DNA of 64,000 nucleotides from Acidimicrobiales bacterium. Lineage in GTDB: Bacteria > Actinomycetota > Acidimicrobiia > Acidimicrobiales > MedAcidi-G1. Of this stretch, positions 52,903 to 61,562 are shown piece by piece (positions within the stretch are counted from its first letter, which is position 1; each line of letters begins with the position of its first letter). Location: positions 1 to 64,000 of the forward strand of contig JAQWOV010000026.1 of the NCBI GenBank assembly GCA_029245675.1, in the 5' to 3' direction. The notes below the pieces were generated by a model. The model searched no databases. It was not told where the DNA came from and worked only from the letters and a program-made list of their open reading frames with translations. Position numbers and translations under genes: made by a program.

Positions 52903-54339
52903 TTAGAAGCCCTCAGGTTTTTGAAATCCGCCAAGTTCATTAAAAAGAAAGCGACCAATAGCCAAAGGCGTACGATCCTCAAGAAATGGTCCCGCGATCT
53001 GTACACCTACTGGTAAGCCATTGATCATTCCGATTGGCACCACAGTTGCTGGCAACCAAGAAACTCCAGTAATACCCATCCACTTCATCTGATCGCTGTA
53101 CATGCGTTCGGCTCCATCAACAAGAATTTTTCTAAGAGTAAAAGGAGAAGAATGATCATGTGGAATAGCTTCAGTAAGCGTTACAGGAAGTAGGACAACA
53201 TCGTAGTCGAAGAAAAATTCTCTCCATTTTGCTCGTTGCTGCATTCTTCTTTCATTCCAACTCAACCACTCGCGATGGCGAAGAGCGGCATGCCATATGC
53301 CTAGGTCACCTTGTGGAGAATCTTGCTTTTGAACAATCTCTTCTAATTCAGCAAGAGTCCAGGTTCCTGCTTCAGCTGCCGAAAGGAGGCGCCAAAAAGT
53401 ATCAATAGATTTTTCAAAGGAAAAGTCTGGACGAGCCTCGTAACTAACAGTGGCACCATTACTTTCAAGCACTGATGCTGCGTTAAGGAGGAGACTCTTA
53501 TAAGCATCACTTATCGGGGCAGTTTCTTCTTCAATCCAAACCCCAACACGATAATCAGAGATTTTTTCGTGTCGGCGCCCAGGAAGATTTAATGAGTATG
53601 CCGTGTGATCCCACTTATTTGGCCCAGCAAGTAAATCAAGTGCTAATACAAGATCGTCAACATCCCGAGCCATAGGGCCCACAACTGCAATATCGGCTTG
53701 ACTTAAAGTTCCTGGCATACCAGGAATTTGACCAAGCCCAGAAACAATTCCATAACTTGGTTTATGTCCACAAACCCCAGACCAATGACTTGGAATTCGA
53801 ATAGAACCCCCTATATCTGAACCCAATTCAAGTGGGGTGTAGCCGGCGGCTAGAGCAGCTCCTGAACCACCAGAAGAACCACCTGGGGTTCTTTCAATGT
53901 CATAAGGGTTATTTGTTGTTCCATAAACTTTGTTATAGGTCTGTACATCTCCTGCCCAAATTGGAAGATTCGTTTTTCCATAAACAATCGCTCCAGCAGA
54001 CTTATAGCGCGCTACCGGATCAGCATCATGGTCAGGTAAAAACTCTGATAATTGAGGCGCTCCTGAAGTAGTAACAAGTCCTTTGGTCTGAAAGCTGTCT
54101 TTTATTGTTATCGGAACCCCATGTAATGGTCTTAATGGCTTTTTATTAGCAACAGCAGCATCAGCAGCATCAGCAGCTTCTAATGCTCTTTCTGCATCAA
54201 GAGCTACGACAGCATTTATTGAACCATCAAACTGGTTAACCCGATCTAACGTGCTTTCCAGCAACTCGCGACTTGAAACATCACCTTTTGCTATTGCGGA
54301 CGCTGTTTCAATAGCAGTGCTATATGCGTATTCTGACAT
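52903..54339 (-). CDS. Amidase (amidase signature family)
   Basis: A 478-residue serine amidase. The catalytic triad is visible: Lys in PITIKDSF (near 78), cis-Ser and nucleophile Ser in GGSSGGSGAALAAG and SDIGGSIRIPSHWSG (near 150-175). The start at 54339 is well supported by AGGAGA four bases upstream; a longer frame adds unrelated residues. Substrates of this family vary from aryl amides to carbamates; none can be named here. It is convergent with the SDR gene, 3 bp away. Confidence 0.9.
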   Translation of the reverse strand: MSEYAYSTAIETASAIAKGDVSSRELLESTLDRVNQFDGSINAVVALDAERALEAADAADAAVANKKPLRPLHGVPITIKDSFQTKGLVTTSGAPQLSEFLPDHDADPVARYKSAGAIVYGKTNLPIWAGDVQTYNKVYGTTNNPYDIERTPGGSSGGSGAALAAGYTPLELGSDIGGSIRIPSHWSGVCGHKPSYGIVSGLGQIPGMPGTLSQADIAVVGPMARDVDDLVLALDLLAGPNKWDHTAYSLNLPGRRHEKISDYRVGVWIEEETAPISDAYKSLLLNAASVLESNGATVSYEARPDFSFEKSIDTFWRLLSAAEAGTWTLAELEEIVQKQDSPQGDLGIWHAALRHREWLSWNERRMQQRAKWREFFFDYDVVLLPVTLTEAIPHDHSSPFTLRKILVDGAERMYSDQMKWMGITGVSWLPATVVPIGMINGLPVGVQIAGPFLEDRTPLAIGRFLFNELGGFQKPEGF

Positions 54340-54441
54340 CGTTCTCCTAACACCTATTTGTATTTTTACACAACTAAATAAATTTCTGAAACCGTCATCA
54401 GGATCCATCAAGAAGACATTTAGTTGTGTCACTCTTTATTT

Positions 54442-54861
54442 ATGCCAACGGACGAAAAGGCAACTCTTACAGGTAGTTGTATGTGCGGAGGAGTCCGCTA
54501 TCAGATCACTGGATCTTTACGGGAAGTAGTTAACTGTCATTGTGAACCATGCCGACAATTCACGGGTCATCATATGGCGGCAACCGCTGTTTCTGCTAAA
54601 AATATATCTTTCGAAAAAGAAGAAACATTGACTTGGTACCATCGAACTCCAACTGTCCGATACGGGTTTTGTTCACAATGCGGATCATCCCTTTTTTGGC
54701 ACGATGCCACACGGGAAAACTTCTTTGCAGTACCTGCAGGGTGTCTTGACCAACCAACAGGGCTAAGCACAGTTCTAAATATTTATACAGAAACCGCAGG
54801 GGACTATTACACCCTTGACCCTTCTCTCCCATGTGAAATCGGTGACGTAACTCACTGGTAA
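54442..54861 (+). CDS. GFA-family (CENP-V/GFA domain) zinc protein
   Basis: A 139-residue protein with the GFA cysteine pattern: CMCGGVRY, NCHCEPCRQFTG and FCSQCGSSLFW, seven zinc-ligating cysteines in all. Members are named after glutathione-dependent formaldehyde-activating enzyme, but most have no proven activity. Actinobacteria usually lack glutathione, so that activity is unlikely. The ATG at 54442 is chosen over a TTG at 54424. It diverges from the amidase gene. Confidence 0.85.
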   Translation: MPTDEKATLTGSCMCGGVRYQITGSLREVVNCHCEPCRQFTGHHMAATAVSAKNISFEKEETLTWYHRTPTVRYGFCSQCGSSLFWHDATRENFFAVPAGCLDQPTGLSTVLNIYTETAGDYYTLDPSLPCEIGDVTHW

Positions 54862-54895
54862 GCCCCTAAGGTAACCAGACCCAATAAAGAGAGTG

Positions 54896-55417
54896 CTATT
54901 TTTCTGGTCTAAAAAATAAAGAAAGTTGTAGTAAGCCGGCGCTTATTCCTAATCCTCCAGCAATCCAAAACCCATTCCATCCAATAAAGTCATCAGAAAT
55001 TTCTAAAACGTGGTCTAAAGACCAGTTACCAGGACCAATAACAGCGATTGTTAGGGAAACGATGCTCAAAATAAAGACGTATTCCCACCCCTCTTTAATA
55101 ATAAAAAACCCTTTATTTTTATGGACTGTCCATCCAGCTACGATCATGATTCCAATTACCCCTGACGCGGCAAATGAAGTAAGAAATCCTAGACAAAGTA
55201 GTAGTCCACAAAAAATCTCTGATAACGCTGCCATCCATGCATTAAAAGTTCCCGGTTTCATACCAATACTTTGAAACCAGCGGCTCGTTCCTTTAATTCG
55301 CCCTCCGCCAAAGATTTTATTCCACCCATGTGCAGCAATAGTTGCTCCAATGGATAAACGACAAATTAATAGAACAAGATCTGAACCAGCAATTGTTATT
55401 TGGTTGGAAGTATTCAC
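54896..55417 (-). CDS. DoxX-family membrane protein
   Basis: A 173-residue protein with four membrane segments. The DoxX layout is clear: LLICRLSIGATIAAHGWNKIFGG at the first helix, FCGLLLCLGFLTSFAASGVIGIMIVAGWTVH in the middle, and a final Gly/Leu-rich helix. DoxX relatives take part in respiratory or thiol redox membrane complexes; the role here is unknown. It is divergent from the whiB gene across a 140-bp gap in which I see no clear further element. Confidence 0.8.
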   Translation of the reverse strand: MNTSNQITIAGSDLVLLICRLSIGATIAAHGWNKIFGGGRIKGTSRWFQSIGMKPGTFNAWMAALSEIFCGLLLCLGFLTSFAASGVIGIMIVAGWTVHKNKGFFIIKEGWEYVFILSIVSLTIAVIGPGNWSLDHVLEISDDFIGWNGFWIAGGLGISAGLLQLSLFFRPEK

Positions 55418-55557
55418 AGTTTATTTCTACGTCTTTGAATTCCGTGAGTCAATTTAGCGGTGAAGAGTTGCAAAGTATTTAATCCAATCTGTCAGATATT
55501 TATCGTCTAAGCATCTCTTTTTTAACAGCTTCTAAGAAGAAACAAAAGGAGAAATTA

Positions 55558-55776
55558 ATGGATGCAACTTGGATGGAAAAAAGTTCCTGTATAGATCTTT
55601 CCCCTGACATCTTTTTTCCCAGCGATGGGGTAGGAGTAATTACTGCAAAAAGCATTTGTGAAAGTTGCTTAGTAAGCAAATCATGTCTTGAATACGCACT
55701 CCGAAATCAAATAGATCACGGGGTGTGGGGTGGCTGCTCAGAACGTCAGAGAAGAAAAATCCTTAAAGCAAGATGA
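55558..55776 (+). CDS. WhiB-family iron-sulfur transcription factor
   Basis: A 72-residue protein with the four cluster-binding cysteines at 11, 34, 37 and 43 (C, then CxxCxxxxxC) and the GVWGG turn at 55-59, followed by a basic tail SERQRRKILKAR for DNA contact. WhiB proteins bind a [4Fe-4S] cluster and act with the principal sigma factor in actinobacterial development, redox response or division. An extra Cys sits at position 60. AAAGGAG lies 7 bases upstream of the ATG. tRNA-Pro follows on the other strand. Confidence 0.93.
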   Translation: MDATWMEKSSCIDLSPDIFFPSDGVGVITAKSICESCLVSKSCLEYALRNQIDHGVWGGCSERQRRKILKAR

Positions 55777-55819
55777 CTTAATTGTTTATTTGACATTAGG
55801 TCTTAGAAATATTTACCTT

Positions 55820-55896
55820 TGGTCGGGTAAGCGGGATTTGAACCCACGACCTCCTCGTCCCGAACGAGGCGCGCTACCAACCTGCGCCACTACCCG
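55820..55896 (-). tRNA. tRNA-Pro (anticodon CGG)
   Basis: On the minus strand CGGGTAG pairs with TTACCCG (one G-T pair), followed by discriminator A and an encoded CCA. The anticodon arm CCTCG-TTCGGGA-CGAGG gives CGG, and the T loop is TTCAAAT. Confidence 0.95.
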
Positions 55897-55928
55897 AAGA
55901 AATTGATTTAAAACGTCAAGGTGAATGA

Positions 55929-56306
55929 TTACTGATTAATAGTCTCTGATGTCACTAAATGCTGTAAAGCTAATGGATCAATTGGTTTTACAAACCACCC
56001 ATCAGCATCAGCTTCTTTGGCTAAAAAAATATCGGCTTCTCTATCTAGCAGCAGGAAAACTTTTTGAATTGGGATTCTTTCAGCCCGACTTTCTAAACGA
56101 ACTTCAAGACAGGCAGCTACACCACCCATATTGCCAATTTGTAAATCGAGAACTATGGCTGCAGGTTCATGCACATTAATAGCTTCAATAACATCCTTAC
56201 CCGCTTGAATCCTGACCATGTCGTAATCGCCGCTTAGTGCAGCCTCTACTTCTTGGTATGTACGTTCAACACTGGTAGCAACTAAAAGAACAGAAGAATT
56301 ACCCAT
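55929..56306 (-). CDS. Atypical response-regulator receiver domain protein
   Basis: A 125-residue single receiver domain. The phospho-acceptor Asp is in AAIVLDLQIGNMGG (near 55) and the conserved Lys in GWFVKPIDP. The acidic pair that normally binds magnesium at the end of strand one is missing: the first strand reads VLLVATSVERTY. The switch Thr/Ser position also appears replaced (VFLLLDREAD). It may therefore work without standard phosphorylation. It is divergent from the STAS-domain gene and has no partner kinase nearby. Confidence 0.75.
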   Translation of the reverse strand: MGNSSVLLVATSVERTYQEVEAALSGDYDMVRIQAGKDVIEAINVHEPAAIVLDLQIGNMGGVAACLEVRLESRAERIPIQKVFLLLDREADIFLAKEADADGWFVKPIDPLALQHLVTSETINQ

Positions 56307-56416
56307 AAATAGGAGCGTATCGGAGTGATAACCACACAGTTACGTTAGGGGTAGTGCAGATTGTCTCTTTATCGGTCTACCATTTGGTGTATAGAACAAA
56401 TAGAGCAGGAGAACTA

Positions 56417-56764
56417 GTGCTAGAGATCGCTGTTGAACATCACGATAATTATGTTTCATGTCGCCCCATTGGAGAACTTGATGCGTACACAGTCGCTCAA
56501 TTCAGAGAATCACTTACACAATTATCTGAACATCGATTCATACTTGTCGACCTTTCAGATGTGCCATTCATGGATTCAGCTGGCCTTGGAGCTTTAATCG
56601 GAGGCATCCGAAGAGCAAGAGAAAATGAAGGCGATGTCTCAGTTGCATGTAATCGTCCGGCGTTAACTCGACTATTGCACACCACCGGTTTTGACCGCAT
56701 CGTCCCAGTTTGTGAAACAATTGAAGAAGCCGTAGAAGCTCTCACAAATCCAAACTCTGATTGA
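56417..56764 (+). CDS. STAS-domain anti-sigma factor antagonist
   Basis: A 115-residue STAS domain. The site phosphorylated in SpoIIAA/RsbV relatives is present in DVPFMDSAGLGALIGG (Ser near residue 57), and RPIGELDAYTVAQFRESL forms the first half. It is expected to release a sigma factor by binding its anti-sigma kinase. The GTG at 56417 is chosen because CAGGAGAA lies just upstream; the frame is open further but unlike STAS. No anti-sigma kinase is adjacent. Confidence 0.85.
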   Translation: MLEIAVEHHDNYVSCRPIGELDAYTVAQFRESLTQLSEHRFILVDLSDVPFMDSAGLGALIGGIRRARENEGDVSVACNRPALTRLLHTTGFDRIVPVCETIEEAVEALTNPNSD

Positions 56765-56826
56765 GGGCTCTTATCCGCGTGCCTCTACGCTAGATAATCT
56801 AATCCCCCATCCTTATTGAGATTTAC

Positions 56827-58155
56827 GTGTCACGACGATTTACTTTTCCTTCAGCACTGTTGCTTATCGCAATCGGACTTTCAATCTTTGCGGTTCCCGC
56901 GTTTGCTGACCATGGTGAAGGAAACAAAGATGACCAAGAACAAATACCGTTTAACGATTTATCTGGGCCTTCTCGAGCAGTAGAAGTAGTTGAAATAAGC
57001 GGATTACTTGATCCGGTCTTAACAGACATGATGATTGACACGTTGAGCAATATTGATCCGACAGAGACTTTGGCGATTGTTTTTCAAGTAAATAGCACCG
57101 GAGCAGTTGTTTCTAATGAAGCTTTGGTTGATTTAGCTGACCACATTCTTGATGCGCCGGTACCTATTTCTTTTTGGGTTGGCCCATCTGGAAGTAGAGC
57201 TACAGGTCCTATGGCCCAACTAGTTGGATTAAGTGACGATGTCGGTATTTCACCAGGTGCCCGATTTGGGGCGATGGGCGATTCAATATTTTCTGAAAAC
57301 TCAAATTATCAACCTTTCGACTTGCCCGCTGACACTGATTTAATTACGGAAACGGTTGGTTTCAATGAGGCCTTTGAACGAGAGTTAGCTCGTCAATCTC
57401 CTGTATTGCCGGATCATCTTTTCGGAATAGAAGGGTTCGAAGTTGTTATTGATGAAACTGCGAATCCTCCAACAGTTGAACCAATTACACAAACACGGTT
57501 CAAAAAATTAGATGTCGTAAAACAATTTTTTCATACAGTAGCTAGCCCTGCTGTGGCCTACCTTCTCCTCATTGTTGGACTTGGGCTACTTGTTTTTGAG
57601 TTTTTTACCGCTGGTGTAGGAATCGCTGGAGTTCTCGGCGCAGGATGTTTTTTATTCAGCACGTATGGTCTTTATGTTCTTCCAACACGTTGGTGGGGAA
57701 TCTTTCTTCTCGTCCTGGCCTTTTTCGCTTATTCCATTGATATCCAAGCTGGAGTTCCAAGAACATGGACAGCAATAGGAACCATTTCATTAATTTTTGG
57801 ATCACTATTTTTATTTGATGGAACCCCACTTTCATGGATCACCTTGGTAGTTGGAATCATTGGAGCATTCGCGGGTATGGCTGCAGGAATGCCAGCCATG
57901 GTAAGAACCAGATTTTCTAGCCCAACCATTGGACGAGAATGGATGATTGGGGAGACGGGCGAGGCAATAGAACCATTATCTCCGAATGGTCTAGTTAAAG
58001 TCCGCGAAGCCGTATGGCGCGCGACAACAAACCGTGCAACCCCCATTGAAGTCGGGGAGACAATACGTGTAGCAGGTATTGACGGGTTATGGCTTGAGGT
58101 AGAACCCGAAGAAGGTGCTGCCAAAGATTACAGAGATAGATCAAAAAACAAATAA
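56827..58155 (+). CDS. NfeD-like membrane protein with ClpP-type domain
   Basis: A 442-residue protein: signal peptide cleaved near PAFADHG, an extracytoplasmic domain resembling the ClpP/crotonase-like peptidase of long NfeD proteins (VEVVEISGLLDPVLTDMMIDTL, PVPISFWVGPSGSRATGPMAQL), four to five membrane segments (about 240-365), and a C-terminal OB-fold NfeD domain (IGETGEAIEPLSPNGLVKV). In long NfeD proteins the peptidase uses Ser and Lys. A Ser lies in GPSGSRA, but the Lys is not obvious, so activity is uncertain. Partner stomatin genes are not seen. Confidence 0.8.
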   Translation: MSRRFTFPSALLLIAIGLSIFAVPAFADHGEGNKDDQEQIPFNDLSGPSRAVEVVEISGLLDPVLTDMMIDTLSNIDPTETLAIVFQVNSTGAVVSNEALVDLADHILDAPVPISFWVGPSGSRATGPMAQLVGLSDDVGISPGARFGAMGDSIFSENSNYQPFDLPADTDLITETVGFNEAFERELARQSPVLPDHLFGIEGFEVVIDETANPPTVEPITQTRFKKLDVVKQFFHTVASPAVAYLLLIVGLGLLVFEFFTAGVGIAGVLGAGCFLFSTYGLYVLPTRWWGIFLLVLAFFAYSIDIQAGVPRTWTAIGTISLIFGSLFLFDGTPLSWITLVVGIIGAFAGMAAGMPAMVRTRFSSPTIGREWMIGETGEAIEPLSPNGLVKVREAVWRATTNRATPIEVGETIRVAGIDGLWLEVEPEEGAAKDYRDRSKNK

Positions 58156-58161
58156 GCCTGT

Positions 58162-59486
58162 TTATTCAACTTCTTCATCTTCTTTTTCATCTAGAAGTGA
58201 TGCCACTTCTTCTTTTTCCTCTTCGGCTTCTTTCATGTGTTTGATGATGTAACGCACAGTCATCCAAGACATGTTCCCAATAATGAACCAGAACCACCAA
58301 GGCATACCGTTGTCACAGTCGCATTCTTCTGGTCCTGGCGAAAATGCTGGAAGTTCGGGAGAGGCTGCCGTAGTTGAAAGAGGTTCAGTAGTTGTTGGTG
58401 CAAGAGGTTCCGTTGGTGCCGGTGGTGGCGTAGGTCCTGGAGGTTCGGGGTCCTCTGAAATAGTTGTAGTTGTTCCATCAGTTTTAGGAGGAGGTTCTGG
58501 AGGAGGTTCTGTTTCACTTTCACCTTCTTCGACCTCTGGTTCTGTAGTGGTTGTCGAGGTAGAAGTAGTTGTTGTCGATGTGGACGCTGGCGCAGCTTCA
58601 GGTTCTGTTGTTGTCGTAGAAGTTGTTGAAGAAGTCGTAGGTGCCGGAACTACGGGTGGTGCAGGATCAGGTCCTTCACAAACGTTCTGGGTACATACAG
58701 GTACATATTCTGGATCGTCACAACTGAAACTACCGTCGGCCGAGACACTGTTGTCATCCGGATCTTCCCAGTTTGAAATACCGTCACAGTCGTTATCGAG
58801 GTTCACGTCAACTATCGAGAACTTGTCACCCGTTGGGGCAACCCCAGCGTTAATGATGTTGGTTTGATCATTCCGTTTATGGGCGTAACCAAAGAACATA
58901 ATCGGATCGGAATACCCGTGGGCGTCCATGTCATCTAAACGGAGAGAAGTTACGTCTGGTTCGTGAGTAGACCCTTCCGAATACCACACCGTGTTATCAA
59001 ACATAAAGAAGTGCAGCGGTTCGTCTGTGCCACGGAGATCTCGATTAAAGGACGTCCATTGCGGGTTCCATCCAGCAGGTTTAAACCCTGCACGCCAAAA
59101 AGCAGTGTTGCCATCATGGTCGATATCTCGGTTAACCCACAGCAACGTAGCCATCTCATAGTTCACTGCACCTGTTTGGATGTATTCACCAATCGTTAAC
59201 CCCGTAGCTTTAAACGCTGATTCCGAAACAACATAAATACGGTGACCTACTTTGTTGTGGTTTCAGGTCGACTAATGCGGAACGCTTCACCTTCCTGGAG
59301 AGGTTCAGAGTAAACAGCTACAGCCCGTGGAGAAAAAGAAAACGTATCAGGATCGAAGGGATCACCACTGCGTGCGGACTGCCATTCACCGTCGTTGTCG
59401 GCGGAACTTGCTGGTGCAGCGATAAATAAAACAGAAAGCAAAAATGAAAGCGATAGAAGAAACTTAGAAATTTTTGTCATTAACAT
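58162..59486 (-). pseudogene. Frameshifted secreted surface protein with TSP3-like calcium motif and C-terminal membrane anchor
   Basis: Two frames form one protein. The first (ATG 59486 to TAG 59247-59249) has a signal peptide (FLLSVLFIAAPASSADND) and ends RISRPETTTK. The second frame is open from 59262 and reads on as KVGHRIYVVSESAFKATG, then to 58162. One extra A in the AAA run beside 59250 would join them exactly. The second part has DVNLDNDCDGISNWEDPDD, a thrombospondin type 3-like calcium motif, a long Thr/Glu/Pro-rich stalk, a Trp-rich membrane helix (PWWFWFIIGNMSWM) and a charged Glu/Lys tail. It may be a real mutation, a phase-variable site, a programmed shift or an assembly error. 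If broken, the downstream part could still start at GTG 59166 but without a signal. Confidence 0.7.
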
Positions 59487-59566
59487 GCCGCCCAATGCGA
59501 AATTATTCGTCGTTCAAGTACAAAATGATAAAACATTTTACTTGTGTTCCTATAGTTGGGGGATTG

Positions 59567-59851
59567 ATGTTAGGAGATCAAGTTAGTCAGAGTAAGTGGA
59601 GAGATTTAGCAGCATGTCGCGGCCGGCAATCTCAAAATTTTTTCCCTCATTCTTCACAAGAAAGACGAGATGAAAGACGCCGTCGCGAAACACAAGCAAA
59701 GAAAATTTGTAATGACTGCATAGTTCGCGAAGATTGTCTCAGCCATGCTTTAGCGATACGTGAACTTTACGGAATTTGGGGCGGAACAAGTGGTGCTGAA
59801 AGACGAGAGATGCTTGGACTTTACACTTTTACAAAAAAAGAATCTAAATAG
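59567..59851 (+). CDS. WhiB-family iron-sulfur transcription factor
   Basis: A 94-residue WhiB protein with cysteines at 17, 48, 51 and 57 and the GIWGG turn, ending with a Lys/Arg-rich segment (SGAERREML). A strongly basic stretch (QERRDERRRRETQAKK) lies between the first and second cysteines, longer and more charged than in the other WhiB of this window. The ATG at 59567 follows a GGGGG tract; longer frames overlap the gene on the other strand. It is divergent from the frameshifted surface-protein gene. Its last 8 bp overlap selB. Confidence 0.9.
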   Translation: MLGDQVSQSKWRDLAACRGRQSQNFFPHSSQERRDERRRRETQAKKICNDCIVREDCLSHALAIRELYGIWGGTSGAERREMLGLYTFTKKESK

Positions 59852-61562
59852 AAGGAAGTCGCGGGCCAGCAATACGAACGTCGCCTCGTCTACGAGTTAC
59901 ACCCGTTGAATCAAGATATCCGAGAAGCGGTAGAGCGTGTTTACGCGTGTTTCCCGCAGATTCTCTAAAAGTTGAGACAGCAAAACCTTCCGGATTTTTT
60001 TTCAAAAGTTCAGCAGCGAGCCTCCCAGCTTCTTCAAGAGCAGAAGGAGAAAAAAATATGCCATCTTGTTCAATCACGTCACCCCTTCGAACAAGCTCTC
60101 TTAACTCCGCCCTATCCACTCCCTCCGGATCTGGGGGAGCGAAAAGTAGTTCATTTAACTTTTTAACGAAAGGATGATCTGATAACGAGTCCAAAGAATC
60201 TGCAGCTAATAAACGTCCACCACTTGATTTCAAATCTTCTAGTAATTCTGCAGCGGCACGATCACGCTCATCCAATTGAGATAAATCCAAACCAAGAGGA
60301 CCAGATAAGGTAACTTCCTCACGAATTCTCTCTAATGTTCCTCTCAGTACAGAAGGCTCAACAACCCACTTGCCTACATCAGAAGGAAGTTTTTTACCAG
60401 TCAAACGCTCCAATTCTGTTGCTTCAACCCAGCTACGCTCTTTAATAACTCGCTCAACAGAAAGATCTGGTTCTGCTTCACTTGCGGTTAGCTGAGGATC
60501 AACATCCAGAACTTCACCACCACCAATAGTTTCAGAACGGCCACTTTCTCGAAGAATAAATCGGTCACCGGGTAGAAGCGGCAAACCAGTTGATGCATAA
60601 AGCCGAACTGTCCCATCTGAACCCGGTATTAATTCATTAGATCCAAGAACACGCATTCGAACAGAGTGTTCCCCTGAACCTAAATACAAAACATAAGCAC
60701 CTTTTCGAGAAACAGAGTGATCTAGCTGCTCTAAGACATGAAGCGAAGCATCAAAAATCGTAGTTTCATGCCATTGCCCATTACGAACTAAAACATCACC
60801 CCGCGCTAATTCATCGTGACTCACTCCTGACAAGTTCAATGCGCATCGACTACCGGGAGGCAAATCAAAACACTCCTCATGGTGATTTTGTAAAGACCGA
60901 ATTCTTACTTGCTGATGATGCGGTAAAAGTTCTAAATCATCATCAACTTTTAAAGAGCCACCAGTAAGTGTTCCTGTAACAACTGTTCCTGCTCCCTTTG
61001 CAGCAAAAACTCTGTCGATCCATAACCGGGGACGGTTTAGATCTTCACTAATTGGCAATGTTTTTATGAGGTCATCTAACGCATCACGCAATTCGTTAAC
61101 CCCGAGTCCATCTAATGCGTCTATATGAATAACGGGGACACCTTCTAAAAATGTGTCAGCTATATGATCTTCAACCTCTATATGCGCAAGCTCAACTAAA
61201 TCTTCGTCGCATAAATTGACTTTCGTTAAAGCGACGATTCCATGTTTAACACCAAGTAATTCCAAAATTCTTAAATGCTCTTCAGATTGTGGTTTCCATC
61301 CTTCGGTCGCGGCAACAACAAAAATACATGCTTTAAGAGACCCAACGCCCGCCAACATGTTTTTTATGAACCTAATGTGACCGGGAACATCAATTAGAGA
61401 GACCGAATTACCAGAAGGTAGTTGCGTAACACCAAACCCAAGATCAATTGTTAAGCCACGTTCTTTCTCTTCATCAAAACGATCAGGATCAACACCAGTT
61501 AACGCTTTAACAAGAGTTGATTTTCCATGATCAACATGTCCGGCAGTTGCAATGACATGCAT
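59844..61562 (-). CDS. selB: Selenocysteine-specific translation elongation factor
   Basis: A 572-residue GTPase: G1 AGHVDHGKST, G3 DVPGH, G4 TKVN, then elongation-factor domains 2 and 3. The C-terminal winged-helix region (about 370-572) in SelB binds the SECIS hairpin of selenoprotein mRNA and ends in VTRRRGDVRIAGPRLPS. SelB delivers Sec-tRNA to in-frame UGA codons. Its ATG overlaps the selA stop by one base, so the two are coupled. selD, selC and recognisable selenoprotein genes are not in this window. Confidence 0.93.
   Translation of the reverse strand: MHVIATAGHVDHGKSTLVKALTGVDPDRFDEEKERGLTIDLGFGVTQLPSGNSVSLIDVPGHIRFIKNMLAGVGSLKACIFVVAATEGWKPQSEEHLRILELLGVKHGIVALTKVNLCDEDLVELAHIEVEDHIADTFLEGVPVIHIDALDGLGVNELRDALDDLIKTLPISEDLNRPRLWIDRVFAAKGAGTVVTGTLTGGSLKVDDDLELLPHHQQVRIRSLQNHHEECFDLPPGSRCALNLSGVSHDELARGDVLVRNGQWHETTIFDASLHVLEQLDHSVSRKGAYVLYLGSGEHSVRMRVLGSNELIPGSDGTVRLYASTGLPLLPGDRFILRESGRSETIGGGEVLDVDPQLTASEAEPDLSVERVIKERSWVEATELERLTGKKLPSDVGKWVVEPSVLRGTLERIREEVTLSGPLGLDLSQLDERDRAAAELLEDLKSSGGRLLAADSLDSLSDHPFVKKLNELLFAPPDPEGVDRAELRELVRRGDVIEQDGIFFSPSALEEAGRLAAELLKKNPEGFAVSTFRESAGNTRKHALPLLGYLDSTGVTRRRGDVRIAGPRLPSI

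Noticed and set aside
58271-58867. 198-residue Val/Gly-rich plus-strand frame
   Set aside because: It is the complement of the Thr/Pro-rich stalk of the frameshifted surface protein; such strands stay open by composition.
58162-59495. Two independent genes instead of one frameshifted gene
   Set aside because: The downstream frame continues 32 codons above its own GTG start and joins the upstream frame in sense, the upstream part is only a signal peptide with a short tail, and the downstream part has no signal although it has a surface-protein layout.
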